Source: Acidobacteriaceae bacterium KBS 146 (GTDB lineage Bacteria; Acidobacteriota; Terriglobia; Terriglobales; Acidobacteriaceae). Taken from it: a stretch of 64,000 nt of DNA. Positions 47,001 through 56,847 of this stretch are shown here, in pieces. The notes under the pieces were generated by a model, which did not search any database, had not been told where the DNA came from, and saw only the letters and a program-made list of their open reading frames with translations. Numbering within the stretch: position 1 is the first letter of the stretch; each line of letters starts with the position of its first letter. The stretch covers positions 3,286,001 to 3,350,000 of the forward strand of contig JHVA01000001.1 of NCBI GenBank assembly GCA_000688615.1. Reading direction: 5' to 3'. The translations under genes were made by a program, and so were the position numbers.

Positions 47001-47707
47001 AGAAGAACCTCATCGAGCGAAGAGCTGGACCGCTGGGTCTCCGGGTCAAAGCGACGGATGGACTCGATCTCATCTCCGAAGAAGTCGATGCGAACGGGCC
47101 GATCATGCTCGGCGGGGTAGACGTCTACGATGCCGCCGCGAATGGTTACCTGTCCGGGCATCTCAACCACATCGACACGCGTGTAGCCGACAGAGAGCAG
47201 GTGCTCGATGAGCAGGTCAGGGATGTATTCTTCGCCTGAGCGAAGCTGCAGGGCCAGCGCCGAATAAAAGTCGCGGTGGAACAGACGCATGCAGGCGGAT
47301 TCGATGGGCGCGATCACCAGCCGGGGGGTACGGTCTGCTGAGCAGATCTTCCAGAGTGCGGAGGCGCGCGTCTCCTGAATCTCAGAGTGTGGCGACAGAT
47401 TCTCAAAAGGCAGGACATCGTGGGCCGGGAGCCGGACCACCTGGGCAGGGTCAAGAGCCCCGGTCAGCTCGCAGGCCGCCAGAACCGTAGCCTGGAGCGC
47501 TTCGGCGGCCTTATTGTCAGACACCACCACGAGCGCTGGAGCCTGGGCTGCGCGAACAAAATAAGGGAGATAGAGGGCGCGGGCCGTCGCAGTCAGCCCG
47601 GAGACACGACGACGCCCCGATCCGGCGCTCAGGTGGCGCCGTACACGCTCAAAGGCATCGGAGTGTTCCAGGTCCGCAAGGAGCTCGCGGACGAAGGGCA
47701 AGATCAT
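44036..47707 (-). CDS. mfd: Transcription-repair coupling factor Mfd
   Basis: 1223 residues, the usual size. UvrB-homology region at the N terminus (about 1-350, ending with GGIVDVYPAEHDRPVRIDFFGDEIESIRRFDPETQRS), then the RNA polymerase-interacting domain (about 480-540, VGDYVVHVEHGISRYMGLRVIE), and helicase motors with Walker A GDVGYGKTEVA, LVVDEEQRFGV, SATPIPRTLHMSL and ATSIIENGLDIPLANTIIINRAD. The C terminus holds the TRCF domain. Mfd removes stalled RNA polymerase and recruits UvrA to lesions. No adjacent repair genes. Confidence 0.97.
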   Translation of the reverse strand: MILPFVRELLADLEHSDAFERVRRHLSAGSGRRRVSGLTATARALYLPYFVRAAQAPALVVVSDNKAAEALQATVLAACELTGALDPAQVVRLPAHDVLPFENLSPHSEIQETRASALWKICSADRTPRLVIAPIESACMRLFHRDFYSALALQLRSGEEYIPDLLIEHLLSVGYTRVDVVEMPGQVTIRGGIVDVYPAEHDRPVRIDFFGDEIESIRRFDPETQRSSSSLDEVLLLPLTETPVTEKLLSAINARLTRAGSAGAAIEGGEEPIELQTHVATRTGEATIFPGWEFFAPVAGANQTLLDLLGTATRVFVEEPAMVKNQGERWWNKVEQRHDRSGIGSLVRPEDIYLSPWDLEDRLRRTTGCDLDQLGAVDVLDAERNELSEIEFATRPTQRFHGSIPALIDALNSLMRQEARILLAAANQGDVERLASLLQEYQVPYRLGWRSDQQASSTVYSESSYLAGDLRTPLIVKTPIAAGVQILDLEKITARQIVIFGAQDLSDEADVTQRPVRRGRSKSSAFISDFRDLKVGDYVVHVEHGISRYMGLRVIEENDQPPLELMILEFADEAKLYVPLTRLDLIQKYRSTETGPAPQLNKLGSQSWQKTKARVKKAMADMTAELLKLYAQREAAQGTPFSPDTNMQREFEDAFDFNETDDQLNAITDIKADMESTQPMDRLLCGDVGYGKTEVAMRAAFKAVQDSKQVAVLTPTTVLSFQHFESFKRRFANFPVNIEMISRFRTPKEQKEILERVADGKVDILIGTHRILSKDLKFQDLGLLVVDEEQRFGVRHKERLKQMRAAIDVLSMSATPIPRTLHMSLIGLRDMSVIETPPKDRMAIQTIVAKFDEKLVRTAIEMELERGGQIYFVHNRVESIYDIAAKIRELVPQARIVIGHGQLPEAELERVMLAFMNHEYDVLVATSIIENGLDIPLANTIIINRADRHGLSELYQLRGRVGRSNRRAYAYLLIPPETELTEIARRRLAALKEFSDLGAGFKIAALDLELRGAGNMLGGEQSGHIEAIGFEMYTSMLEEAVRRIKGEEDKPAHATTVVNLGISVRIDSDYIPEENQRLRMYKRIAGAEDFGALSDVRAELQDRYGPLPEAVENLLTAGEIRLHAQQLGIAQIDRKRTQLEQNKIKTFVEMLHIKFAERDGDSATKTIDPGVLMKLVSRNTKRGAQFTPQGILRWPVSSAKAEDVLLETLSLLESLDAKVSPVS

Positions 47708-47871
47708 GCTGGTTCAATTCTAGAAGAATCGATTGAAGAGCGCATGCGTGCTGCCAGGAATACAAGAACAGGCGTATGATCCTGCCTGCCGCGACTTACA
47801 GCCACGGTGCTGCCTGAGGGGTTCCTGGGTAGTGGATGTGCGGGCAGCATGCCTCATTCGGAGGTTTCCAG

Positions 47872-48873
47872 ATGAGCATGTGCACGAAAGCATTGTTCCT
47901 TGCGCTGGTATGTGTGCTCCCCTTGCTTGAGGGGTGCACTCGGCACTCCAAGAAAGAACACTATTACCTGGTTACAGTGAATACGCAGCTTCCGTACTGG
48001 TTGTCGGCAGCTGAGGGCTTTCGAAAGGCCGCCCTGGAGTATGGCGTCACTGCAGAGGTACGTGGCCCCAACAACTTCGATCCCGAGGCGGAGGCACAGG
48101 AGCTTCGCTCTCTGGTTGCCGCGAAGCCGGCAGGAATTCTCGTATCCGTAACGAACCCGGCGTTGCTTGGGCCGGAGATCGACGCGGCGATCGCGGCCGG
48201 GATTCCGGTGATCACGATGGACTCGGACGCACCATCGAGCAAGCGGCTCTACTTCATTGGAACAAATAACCTGCAGGCCGGACGCCTGGGCGGCCAGAGA
48301 GCAGCCGCGCAACTGAACGGCAAGGGAAACGTCGTCTTCTTTACAATGCCCGGACAACCCAACCTGGATGAGCGGTTGAAGGGCTACAAGGACGCGTTCT
48401 CGAACTATCCTGGCATCAACGTGGTCGAGGTCTTCGACATGAAGGGTGACTCCGGTGTCGCCATGGACAAGGCCCAGGAGTACCTTGCCCGCAAAGGGAA
48501 AGATCAGATCGACGCTTTTATCTGTCTCCAGTCTTCGTCGGGCAAGGATGTTGGCGAAGCGCTGCGACGAGCCAAGGCCAACGGCGATCCGGGCCGTCTG
48601 CTGGTGGCGATGGATACCGATCTCGCAACGTTGCAGCTGATCAAGGACGGCGTCATCGATTCCACCATCTCACAAAAGCCATACACCATGGCCCTGATCG
48701 GATTGAAGGGGCTCGATGAGATTCACCACTATCCTGCAGACAATGCGATGAAGGGCGACTACGAGCTCGATCCGTTCGCTCCCTTCCCGGCGTTCGTCGA
48801 TACGGGAGTATCGCTGGTGGACAAGAGCAACGTCGAGACCATCTTGAATCGCCGCGAGGCAGGCCCGAAGTAG
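47872..48873 (+). CDS. Orphan sugar-binding lipoprotein (RbsB-like)
   Basis: 333 residues from ATG 47872 with GGAGGT about 9 nt upstream. Signal peptide with lipobox LLEGC (MCTKALFLALVCVLPLLEGC), so it is a membrane-anchored lipoprotein. Periplasmic-binding fold type I: YYLVTVNTQLPYWLSAAEGFRKAALEYGV, PNNFDPEAEAQELRSLVAAKPAGILVSVTNPALLGPEIDAAIAAGIPVITMDSDAPSS and VFFTMPGQPNLDERLKGYKDAFSNYPGINV. It is a substrate-binding protein of a sugar ABC system. ATPase and permease are absent on both sides. Confidence 0.9.
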   Translation: MSMCTKALFLALVCVLPLLEGCTRHSKKEHYYLVTVNTQLPYWLSAAEGFRKAALEYGVTAEVRGPNNFDPEAEAQELRSLVAAKPAGILVSVTNPALLGPEIDAAIAAGIPVITMDSDAPSSKRLYFIGTNNLQAGRLGGQRAAAQLNGKGNVVFFTMPGQPNLDERLKGYKDAFSNYPGINVVEVFDMKGDSGVAMDKAQEYLARKGKDQIDAFICLQSSSGKDVGEALRRAKANGDPGRLLVAMDTDLATLQLIKDGVIDSTISQKPYTMALIGLKGLDEIHHYPADNAMKGDYELDPFAPFPAFVDTGVSLVDKSNVETILNRREAGPK

Positions 48874-48886
48874 CGAAGTCCTGAGG

Positions 48887-49921
48887 TCAGGCCGTTCCCT
48901 CGCGAGCGCCTTTCCAGAGGTCCAGATCGCCCTCCCGGGCGTGCTGGTCGATCTCGGTCAGCTCCTCGCTGGTGAAGTTCAGGTTGTGGACCGCATCGAG
49001 AGAGTCGTTGAGCTGATCCACGTTGCGCGCGCCGATAAGGGCGGAGGTCACGCGTGGATCGCGCAGAACCCAGGCGATCGCCATCTGCGCGAGTGTCTGG
49101 TTCCGTCTGCGGGCGATCTCGTTGAGGGCACGGACGTGCTGCAGGTTCTTCTCGCTGAGAAACTCTTTTCTGAGTGAGCCACCCTGGCCGGCTGCGCGCG
49201 ACTCCTGAGGCACGCCGCCCAGATACTTGGCCGTCAACAAGCCCTGCGCGAGGGGCGAGAAGGCGATGCATCCTGCGCCGACGGTCTCGAGGGTTCCGAG
49301 GAGTTCCTTCTCGATCCAGCGGTTGAGCATGGAATAAGACGGCTGGTGGATGAAGAGAGGCACACCTTCGCTGCGTAGCAGATCAGCGGCTTCAAGCGTG
49401 CGCTCCGGACTATAGGACGAGATGCCGACGTAGAGAGCCTTCCCTTGTCGCACGGCCTGGATAAGCGCTCCCATCGTCTCTTCCAGAGGAGTGTCCATGT
49501 CCGGACGGTGAGAGTAGAAGATATCGACGTAGTCCAGTCCCATGCGGCGAAGACTATCGTCCAGCGATGCCAGCAGATACTTTCGAGAGCCACCGATGCC
49601 GTAGGGGCCGGGCCACATATCCCAGCCTGCCTTGGACGAGATGATGAGCTCATTGCGGTGAGGAGCGAGATCTTTACGGAGGATCTGGCCAAAGTTCTCC
49701 TCGGCCGAGCCATAGGGAGGCCCATAGTTATTGGCGAGGTCGAAGTGGGTCACGCCACGATCGAAGGCGCGAAGAACCATAGCCCGGCCAGTCTCAAAGA
49801 CGTCGGTGCCGCCGAAGTTTTGCCACAGTCCGAGAGAGATAGGAGGTAGGACGATGCCGGAGCGGCCGCATCGGCGGAAGCTGGCCTTCTGGTATCGGTT
49901 CGGATTTGCGACGTAACTCAT
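48887..49921 (-). CDS. Aldo/keto reductase of the L-glyceraldehyde-3-phosphate reductase type
   Basis: 344 residues, close to E. coli YghZ in motif order: RRCGRSGIVLPPISLGLWQNFG, FDLANNYGPPYGSAEENFG (Asp, Tyr), ISSKAGWDMWPGPYG (Lys), VDIFYSHRPD (His), and QPSYSMLNRWIE. The insertion GPPYGSAEE and the WPGPYG loop are diagnostic of the YghZ/Gpr group, which reduces aldehydes including L-glyceraldehyde 3-phosphate and methylglyoxal. Transcription converges with the sugar-binding lipoprotein gene. Confidence 0.92.
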   Translation of the reverse strand: MSYVANPNRYQKASFRRCGRSGIVLPPISLGLWQNFGGTDVFETGRAMVLRAFDRGVTHFDLANNYGPPYGSAEENFGQILRKDLAPHRNELIISSKAGWDMWPGPYGIGGSRKYLLASLDDSLRRMGLDYVDIFYSHRPDMDTPLEETMGALIQAVRQGKALYVGISSYSPERTLEAADLLRSEGVPLFIHQPSYSMLNRWIEKELLGTLETVGAGCIAFSPLAQGLLTAKYLGGVPQESRAAGQGGSLRKEFLSEKNLQHVRALNEIARRRNQTLAQMAIAWVLRDPRVTSALIGARNVDQLNDSLDAVHNLNFTSEELTEIDQHAREGDLDLWKGAREGTA

Positions 49922-50031
49922 GGATGCTCCCTAATGCAAAGTCTTCGTTCCATAAGTATCGTACGATCCCTCCATCAGCGATTGTTTACAGCGGCAAATA
50001 AAAGCGTTCGATTTCGCTACACTGGAAGGAA

Positions 50032-51546
50032 ATGGCAACGATTAAAGCAGTACGTGGGACCAGGGATCTTTTGCCCCCCGACACAATTCTTTGGAATCGC
50101 GTGGAAGCGACAGCGCGCTCCGTCTTTGCGCGGTACGGTTTCGGTGAGATTCGCACGCCCGTATTTGAGGCGACAGAGCTGTTTGCCCGCGGTGTGGGCG
50201 AGGAGACGGATATCGTCTCCAAGGAGATGTACACCTGGGAAGATCGCGGGCGCGCCGAGAGCGACCGTGGCCAGAGCCTGACCCTGCGCCCCGAGAACAC
50301 AGCTGGTGTCGTTCGTGCCTATATCGAGCACGGCATGGCCGACAACGGGATGCTGGAAAAGCTCTTCTATATTGGCCCGCAGTTTCGGCGTGAGCGGCCC
50401 CAGCGTGGACGATATCGGCAGTTCTGGCAGATTGGCGCGGAGGTGCTGGGCCCCCCGTGGTCGGGGTCTGATTCGGCACTGCGTGATGCCGAAGTTCTGG
50501 AGATGCTGGCGACGCTGCTGAACGAGCTTGGCATCGAAGGGTGGAGGCTGGCCCTCAATTCGGTCGGCTCTGCCGAGGACAGGAAACGATACAGCGTTGC
50601 TCTCCGTGAGGCTCTCGAGCCGGTCAAGCACAACCTCTGCGAGGATAATCAGCGCCGGGCCGAGACCAACCCGCTACGTGTGCTCGACTCCAAAGACCCC
50701 GGCGACCAGGAGATCATCAACGGCCTGCCGAAGATCTCGGAGTTCTGGAGCGAAGACTCGCGTACGCACTTCGACCAGGTAAAGGCCGCGCTCGATGCCT
50801 GCAACGTCCCCTACGTCGAAGACCCGCGGCTGGTGCGCGGTCTGGACTACTACACCCGCACCACCTTTGAGTTCACCGTGCCGGACGGCAGCGGTCTCGG
50901 AACGCAAAATGCTTTGCTGGGCGGCGGACGTTACGACGGCCTCAGCGAGATGCTGGGCGGCCCCAAGGCTCCGGGAATCGGCTTCGCCATTGGCGAAGAC
51001 CGCCTCATCCTCACCCTGCAGGCGCAGGCGAAGGAAGCCGAGCCCGCGAAGCTCGACGCTTTTGTGGCTCCCATGGGAGTCGGGCAGAATGCGGCAGCGT
51101 TGAAGCTGGCGCAGGAACTGCGTCGCGCCGGGCTGGGTGTCGAAGTAGGCGATGGAAGCTGGCGCCTCAAAAAGTCCTTCGAGACCGCCGACAAGCTGGC
51201 GCGCAAGATGATCATTGTCGGCGAAGATGAGTTGGCCAGCGATGTCTTCACCGTAAAGGACTTCTCAAAGGGCGAGCAGCTGAAAGTCTCTCGGACCGAG
51301 CTTCTGGAGACGCTACAGCGTCCGTCCTTATCGACTTCCTCCGTGGCAGTAAGGAAAAAGTCCAACATCGAACGATTAGCTGAAGCGTCCGTTATCAAGC
51401 CTGATGATCTAAGCAAACACGATCAAGCTATTCTTGAGAATTTGAGCGATTCGGAAGTACAGACATTGATTCAACTTCGCCAGAAACTTGGAAAAGAGAA
51501 GGCCAGTAGTGATATTTGGCATCCTGGGTTAGATATAAATCTATAA
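50032..51546 (+). CDS. hisS: Histidyl-tRNA synthetase with C-terminal extension
   Basis: Class II synthetase charging tRNA-His. Motif 1 (GFGEIRTPVFEATELFARGVGEETDIVSKEM), motif 2 (FRRERPQRGRYRQFWQIGAE), the HisA loop LVRGLDYYTRTTFEF and motif 3 (GIGFAIGEDRLIL) are intact; the anticodon domain occupies about 330-430. The 504 residues exceed the usual 420-430. After residue 431 comes a tail unlike HisRS, containing SNIERLAEA...LSKHDQAIL...LSDSEVQTLIQLRQKLG and ending WHPGLDINL. Its codons are AT-richer: 74 of 180 bases are G or C at 51361-51540, against 42 of 60 at 51001-51060. GGAAGGAA precedes ATG 50032. Confidence 0.95.
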   Translation: MATIKAVRGTRDLLPPDTILWNRVEATARSVFARYGFGEIRTPVFEATELFARGVGEETDIVSKEMYTWEDRGRAESDRGQSLTLRPENTAGVVRAYIEHGMADNGMLEKLFYIGPQFRRERPQRGRYRQFWQIGAEVLGPPWSGSDSALRDAEVLEMLATLLNELGIEGWRLALNSVGSAEDRKRYSVALREALEPVKHNLCEDNQRRAETNPLRVLDSKDPGDQEIINGLPKISEFWSEDSRTHFDQVKAALDACNVPYVEDPRLVRGLDYYTRTTFEFTVPDGSGLGTQNALLGGGRYDGLSEMLGGPKAPGIGFAIGEDRLILTLQAQAKEAEPAKLDAFVAPMGVGQNAAALKLAQELRRAGLGVEVGDGSWRLKKSFETADKLARKMIIVGEDELASDVFTVKDFSKGEQLKVSRTELLETLQRPSLSTSSVAVRKKSNIERLAEASVIKPDDLSKHDQAILENLSDSEVQTLIQLRQKLGKEKASSDIWHPGLDINL

Positions 51547-51563
51547 TTTCCGAGAGCAACTCT

Positions 51564-52505
51564 ATGGTACGTAGGGAGTTTTTTAAGGTAGCGGCTGCGG
51601 CTGGTCTTGGAACCGCCGCACAAAATACTGGCATGGCTCAGACGGCAGTCGCCGGACCGGCGCCCTTTATCGAGCACGCCACCCCCGGTCAGCCTCACAA
51701 GGGCAAGGTCTTCGCACTCATCACGCCGCACCTGGACGACGGCCCGATCTTCGCGGGAGGAACCGTGGCCAAGCTGCTCAACGAGGGCTACACCGGCTAC
51801 TTCATCCGCGTCAGCAACGACGAGAAGGACTCCTACAGCCTGACGATGGGTGCGACCGTGCTCGCCAATGAGCAGGACGCCGCGCACTTTGTCGAGGTCG
51901 CCGGACTCAAAAAACGATACGACCTCCACTACCGCAACCACGGTCTCGACGACGTCTCCCGCATGGAGATTCGCGTTCGGCTCATCTTCCTTTTCCGCCT
52001 CCTGAAGGTCGATACCGTCCTGAGCTACGACCCATGGGGACACTATGAGGAGAACCCCGATCACTACGTCACCGCGCAGGCCGTCGAAGCCGCCTGCTGG
52101 ATGTCAGCCGATCACCTCGATTTCCCGGAGCAGTTCGACGCCGGGCTGAAGGTTCACTCCGTCAGCGAGAAGTATTACTTCGCCCGCGGCCCCCAGATGG
52201 TCAACCGCGTCGTCGACATCGGGCCAACGATCAGGCAGAAGGCGGCGTACATCGCCTCCTGCAGGACCATGATCACCAACATGGTCAAGGGAACCAATGA
52301 TGCGCTCACCGCCCGTGGCCTGCGGATCAGCGCCTTTGCGGGCAACCAGGAAGCGGCCAACGAAGCCTACATTCAGGCCGCGTTCCTCGACCGCGATAAG
52401 CGCATCGGCGCCAAATATGGCCTGGAGTATGCCGAGGAGTTTCACTACATCGGCCCCGACCGTTCGCTGGACGACTACATCAAGACCCACGCAGAGCACA
52501 TTTGA
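51564..52505 (+). CDS. Tat-exported PIG-L family deacetylase
   Basis: 313 residues from ATG 51564; TTG 51516 in frame overlaps the hisS end and is unlikely. Tat signal VRREFFKVAAAAGLGTAAQ. LmbE/PIG-L fold: HLDDGPIFAGGTVAKLL (HxDD metal motif, usually HPDD), FIRVSNDEKDSY, YRNHGLDD and NPDHYVTAQAV (the HPDH-type motif). Such enzymes remove N-acetyl groups from sugars or glycolipids. It begins 18 nt after the hisS stop on the same strand. Its first codons are AT-rich like the hisS tail, then composition returns to normal. Substrate unknown. Confidence 0.88.
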   Translation: MVRREFFKVAAAAGLGTAAQNTGMAQTAVAGPAPFIEHATPGQPHKGKVFALITPHLDDGPIFAGGTVAKLLNEGYTGYFIRVSNDEKDSYSLTMGATVLANEQDAAHFVEVAGLKKRYDLHYRNHGLDDVSRMEIRVRLIFLFRLLKVDTVLSYDPWGHYEENPDHYVTAQAVEAACWMSADHLDFPEQFDAGLKVHSVSEKYYFARGPQMVNRVVDIGPTIRQKAAYIASCRTMITNMVKGTNDALTARGLRISAFAGNQEAANEAYIQAAFLDRDKRIGAKYGLEYAEEFHYIGPDRSLDDYIKTHAEHI

Positions 52506-52597
52506 GGGCTAGAGGTCAGCGCTGATTCGTCATTAGTAGACCGTCGCCTGGAAGGCCCGTGTGGCGATCACTTCCCACAAGGCGACTTACAGGTATT

Positions 52598-52633
52598 GAT
52601 CAAGCCAGGGACCTCGCAGCCCCTGGCTCGATC
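52598..52633. terminator. Hairpin between convergent genes
   Basis: 52598-52610 (GATCAAGCCAGGG) pairs with 52621-52633 (CCCTGGCTCGATC), 12 of 13 positions, with a 10-nt loop. It sits between the PIG-L gene and the oxidoreductase gene. There is no U-run, so termination is only plausible. Confidence 0.45.
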
Positions 52634-52644
52634 GTGCCGACTTG

Positions 52645-53556
52645 TCATGATCGGATCGAAAAGACGATCTTCCCAATTCCGTCGCTCTCGCGCTTCTCCC
52701 ACAGTGAGGCTGGGGACCACAGTGTTTCAATAGAAGCGATCTGCGGCTTGATCTTTCCCCCAGTGACTAAAATGGCGAAGCTGTCCAGCCCTTCGGTTGT
52801 AACGTTGGTCTCAACAAAGGCGGCTTCGATCCCCAGACGCGCGGCCTCTTCCGCGATTGGCGGTCGATTCGCCGTGACCGCAACGCCACCCGGCTTCACA
52901 CGTGCGTAGGAAGAAACGACTGTGTCTCCTCCCACCAGATTGAGCACAGCGTCACATTGCCCAATATCTTCCATCCGTTCCCGGGTAAGATCGATTACAC
53001 GTGCCGCTCCCAACTGCTGAAGCGCAGCGGACTTGCTCTGACGCGCGGTGGCGATCACATGAACTCCGGCATTTCGTGCCAGCTGCACCGCAAGCGATCC
53101 CACACCCCCTGACGCGCCTAGGATCAGCAGCGTCTGCCCTGCCTTGATCTTCGAGAGCCTCAACATCTGCGTCGCGGTTTGACTTACGAGTGCGATTCCG
53201 GCCGCTACTTCGGCTGTGATGGCCGCAGGTCTGTGGGCCAGGTTGGCAGCATTCACGACCACGAACTCGGCATAGGCGCCGGCTTCTCTTGTGTAGCCAA
53301 ATACTTCATCGCCCACTTTAAAAACTGTAACTCCTTCACCAACGGCAGCCACTCGACCCGCTACATCGCCTCCAGGGGTCCATGGAAACTGCAGCGGGAA
53401 GACCTGGCGCAAAAAACCCAGACCGCGCCCTGGATCGACACCGTTCATGCTCGTGAACTCGTTCTCGACCAGCACCTGTCCGGGACCAGGAGACGGAATT
53501 GGAACCTCGTCCACGTGAAGAGGCGCCCCATAGTCATTGATGCGTAGTGCTTTCAT
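52645..53556 (-). CDS. Quinone oxidoreductase-like zinc-free MDR protein
   Basis: 303 residues of the medium-chain dehydrogenase family: MKALRINDYGAPLHVDEVPIPSPGPGQVLVEN, PWTPGGDVAGRVAAVGEGV and the NADPH loop LLILGASGGVGSLAVQLARNAGVHVIATARQ. Structural and catalytic zinc cysteines are missing, placing it with NADPH:quinone oxidoreductases. It lies 173 nt downstream of a LysR gene on the same strand. The regulator is the likely controller, though co-transcription is also possible. Confidence 0.92.
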   Translation of the reverse strand: MKALRINDYGAPLHVDEVPIPSPGPGQVLVENEFTSMNGVDPGRGLGFLRQVFPLQFPWTPGGDVAGRVAAVGEGVTVFKVGDEVFGYTREAGAYAEFVVVNAANLAHRPAAITAEVAAGIALVSQTATQMLRLSKIKAGQTLLILGASGGVGSLAVQLARNAGVHVIATARQSKSAALQQLGAARVIDLTRERMEDIGQCDAVLNLVGGDTVVSSYARVKPGGVAVTANRPPIAEEAARLGIEAAFVETNVTTEGLDSFAILVTGGKIKPQIASIETLWSPASLWEKRESDGIGKIVFSIRS

Positions 53557-53729
53557 TTTCCTTCTCCCTTCAAAGTTGCACCGCGAACCTCGCGGCAGGT
53601 TCGGTACAAGAGACGCGGCAGAGAGGAGACATGCGTCAACATGTAATGGAAAACAGAATTGCGATTATGGAAGAAAAGCAGGACGCTGCGCCGGGGTCGC
53701 ATCCTTGGGCGATTCGTGGCAATGTCCGG

Positions 53730-54653
53730 CTACGATCTGCGGGCAGGACTGAGATCGTTCAGCATGGTTTCGAAATGCTTTTTGATGAAGCTGACGAGCT
53801 TCTGAACGCGAGCAGGCTGCATCTTGGAAGGCGTCACCGCAAAGACATGGGCTGGAACGGCCTGCCAGTCGTCGAGCAGACTCGTCAGTCCGTCCCCGAA
53901 TCCGGGATGCGTCGCCAGGAAGTCGGGCAGAACCGCAATGCCCACGCCTTCCTTCGACAGCTTTGCCGTCATCCCCACCGAATTTGCGCTGGCCATGCCA
54001 CTCACCTTCACGATCCGATGTTCCCGATCCCGGCGCAACTCCCACTGGCTGAGGGCTTCCCCATGAACGAGGCGGATACAGGAGTGTTGGGCTAGCTCTT
54101 CCGGATCTTTAATCTTCTTGTGCTTCGCAAGATATTCCTGAGAAGCAAACAGGCGGCGAGGAAAGGTACCGACCCGGCGGGACCAGAACGATGAATCAGG
54201 CAAACGCAACTGATGACTGACGAGGATCGCTAGATCGAGGCTTTCGGTAAGAAGATTGGGATGGCCGCTAATGGAAAGTATCTCGATGGACGTATCAGGA
54301 TGTTCGACCATGTAGCGGGCGAAAAGAGGAAGGAAGATGGTCTGCGCCAAATCGAACGGCACGCCCACCTTGATACGTCCGGAGACCCTGGAGGCGATCC
54401 CCGTCACATCCTCTTGAATGCGCATCGCTTCTGCGACAAGAGCCTTGGACTGGTCGTAGCAGGCCTGGCCCGCGTCAGTTAATTGGAAGGTCCGTGTCGA
54501 GCGATGAATGAGATGGAAGCCCAATTCGCGCTCAAGTGCGCTGATGCGTCGTGAAAGCGTCGACGCGGGCATGCCCAACGCCGCTGCCGCGCGCCCGAAA
54601 TTCCGCGTGTTCGCAACCTCCACGAAGAGCGCCAAGTCTGCAAGAAAACGCAT
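53730..54653 (-). CDS. LysR-family transcriptional regulator
   Basis: 307 residues from ATG 54653; the frame reaches 54677 but MRFLADLALFVEVANTRNFGRAAAALGMPASTLSRRISALERELG is the canonical LysR start. Effector-binding domain follows with GRIKVGVPFDLAQTIFLPLFARYMVEHPDTSIEILS. It precedes the quinone oxidoreductase gene on the same strand and faces aspS on the other. The effector is unknown. Confidence 0.92.
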   Translation of the reverse strand: MRFLADLALFVEVANTRNFGRAAAALGMPASTLSRRISALERELGFHLIHRSTRTFQLTDAGQACYDQSKALVAEAMRIQEDVTGIASRVSGRIKVGVPFDLAQTIFLPLFARYMVEHPDTSIEILSISGHPNLLTESLDLAILVSHQLRLPDSSFWSRRVGTFPRRLFASQEYLAKHKKIKDPEELAQHSCIRLVHGEALSQWELRRDREHRIVKVSGMASANSVGMTAKLSKEGVGIAVLPDFLATHPGFGDGLTSLLDDWQAVPAHVFAVTPSKMQPARVQKLVSFIKKHFETMLNDLSPARRS

Positions 54654-54996
54654 GATGTTCTTTCCAGTCGTCCGCATCTGAACGCGGCTTCCGTTCGGGA
54701 ATCGGGCGCGTGAGCATCCGAAGATCCCGTACCGTCAGAATCTCATGTCTCTGCCGGAAGAGAGCAACTCGTACCGGGAAACGCTCTTCTCGCCGTTTGA
54801 ACGATGGATCATCACTTCGAACAACAACCGGCAAATTCTCATATCTTAAGGCTGCACATCGATACATGGCTCCTGCGCCACCGGCCCTCAGGTTGATATT
54901 CCAGATCTGAGACATCGGTCGACTTCCGGCTATCTTTGACCGCAATTTGCCCACATTTAGCGATTCAGGCCAAAGCTTCGTACAATAGGAAGCATC
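54654..54996. other. 343-nt divergent gap before aspS
   Basis: Between the lysR start and the aspS start. No convincing ORF or RNA fold. TACAAT (54981-54986) is a plausible aspS -10 box, but no good -35 stands 17 nt upstream; AGGAAG before GTG 54997 is the ribosome site. The rest is presumably the two promoters. Confidence 0.45.
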
Positions 54997-56820
<1,824 letters not shown>

Positions 56821-56847
56821 TCATTTCTCTCCAGAGGAGAAAAGCCA

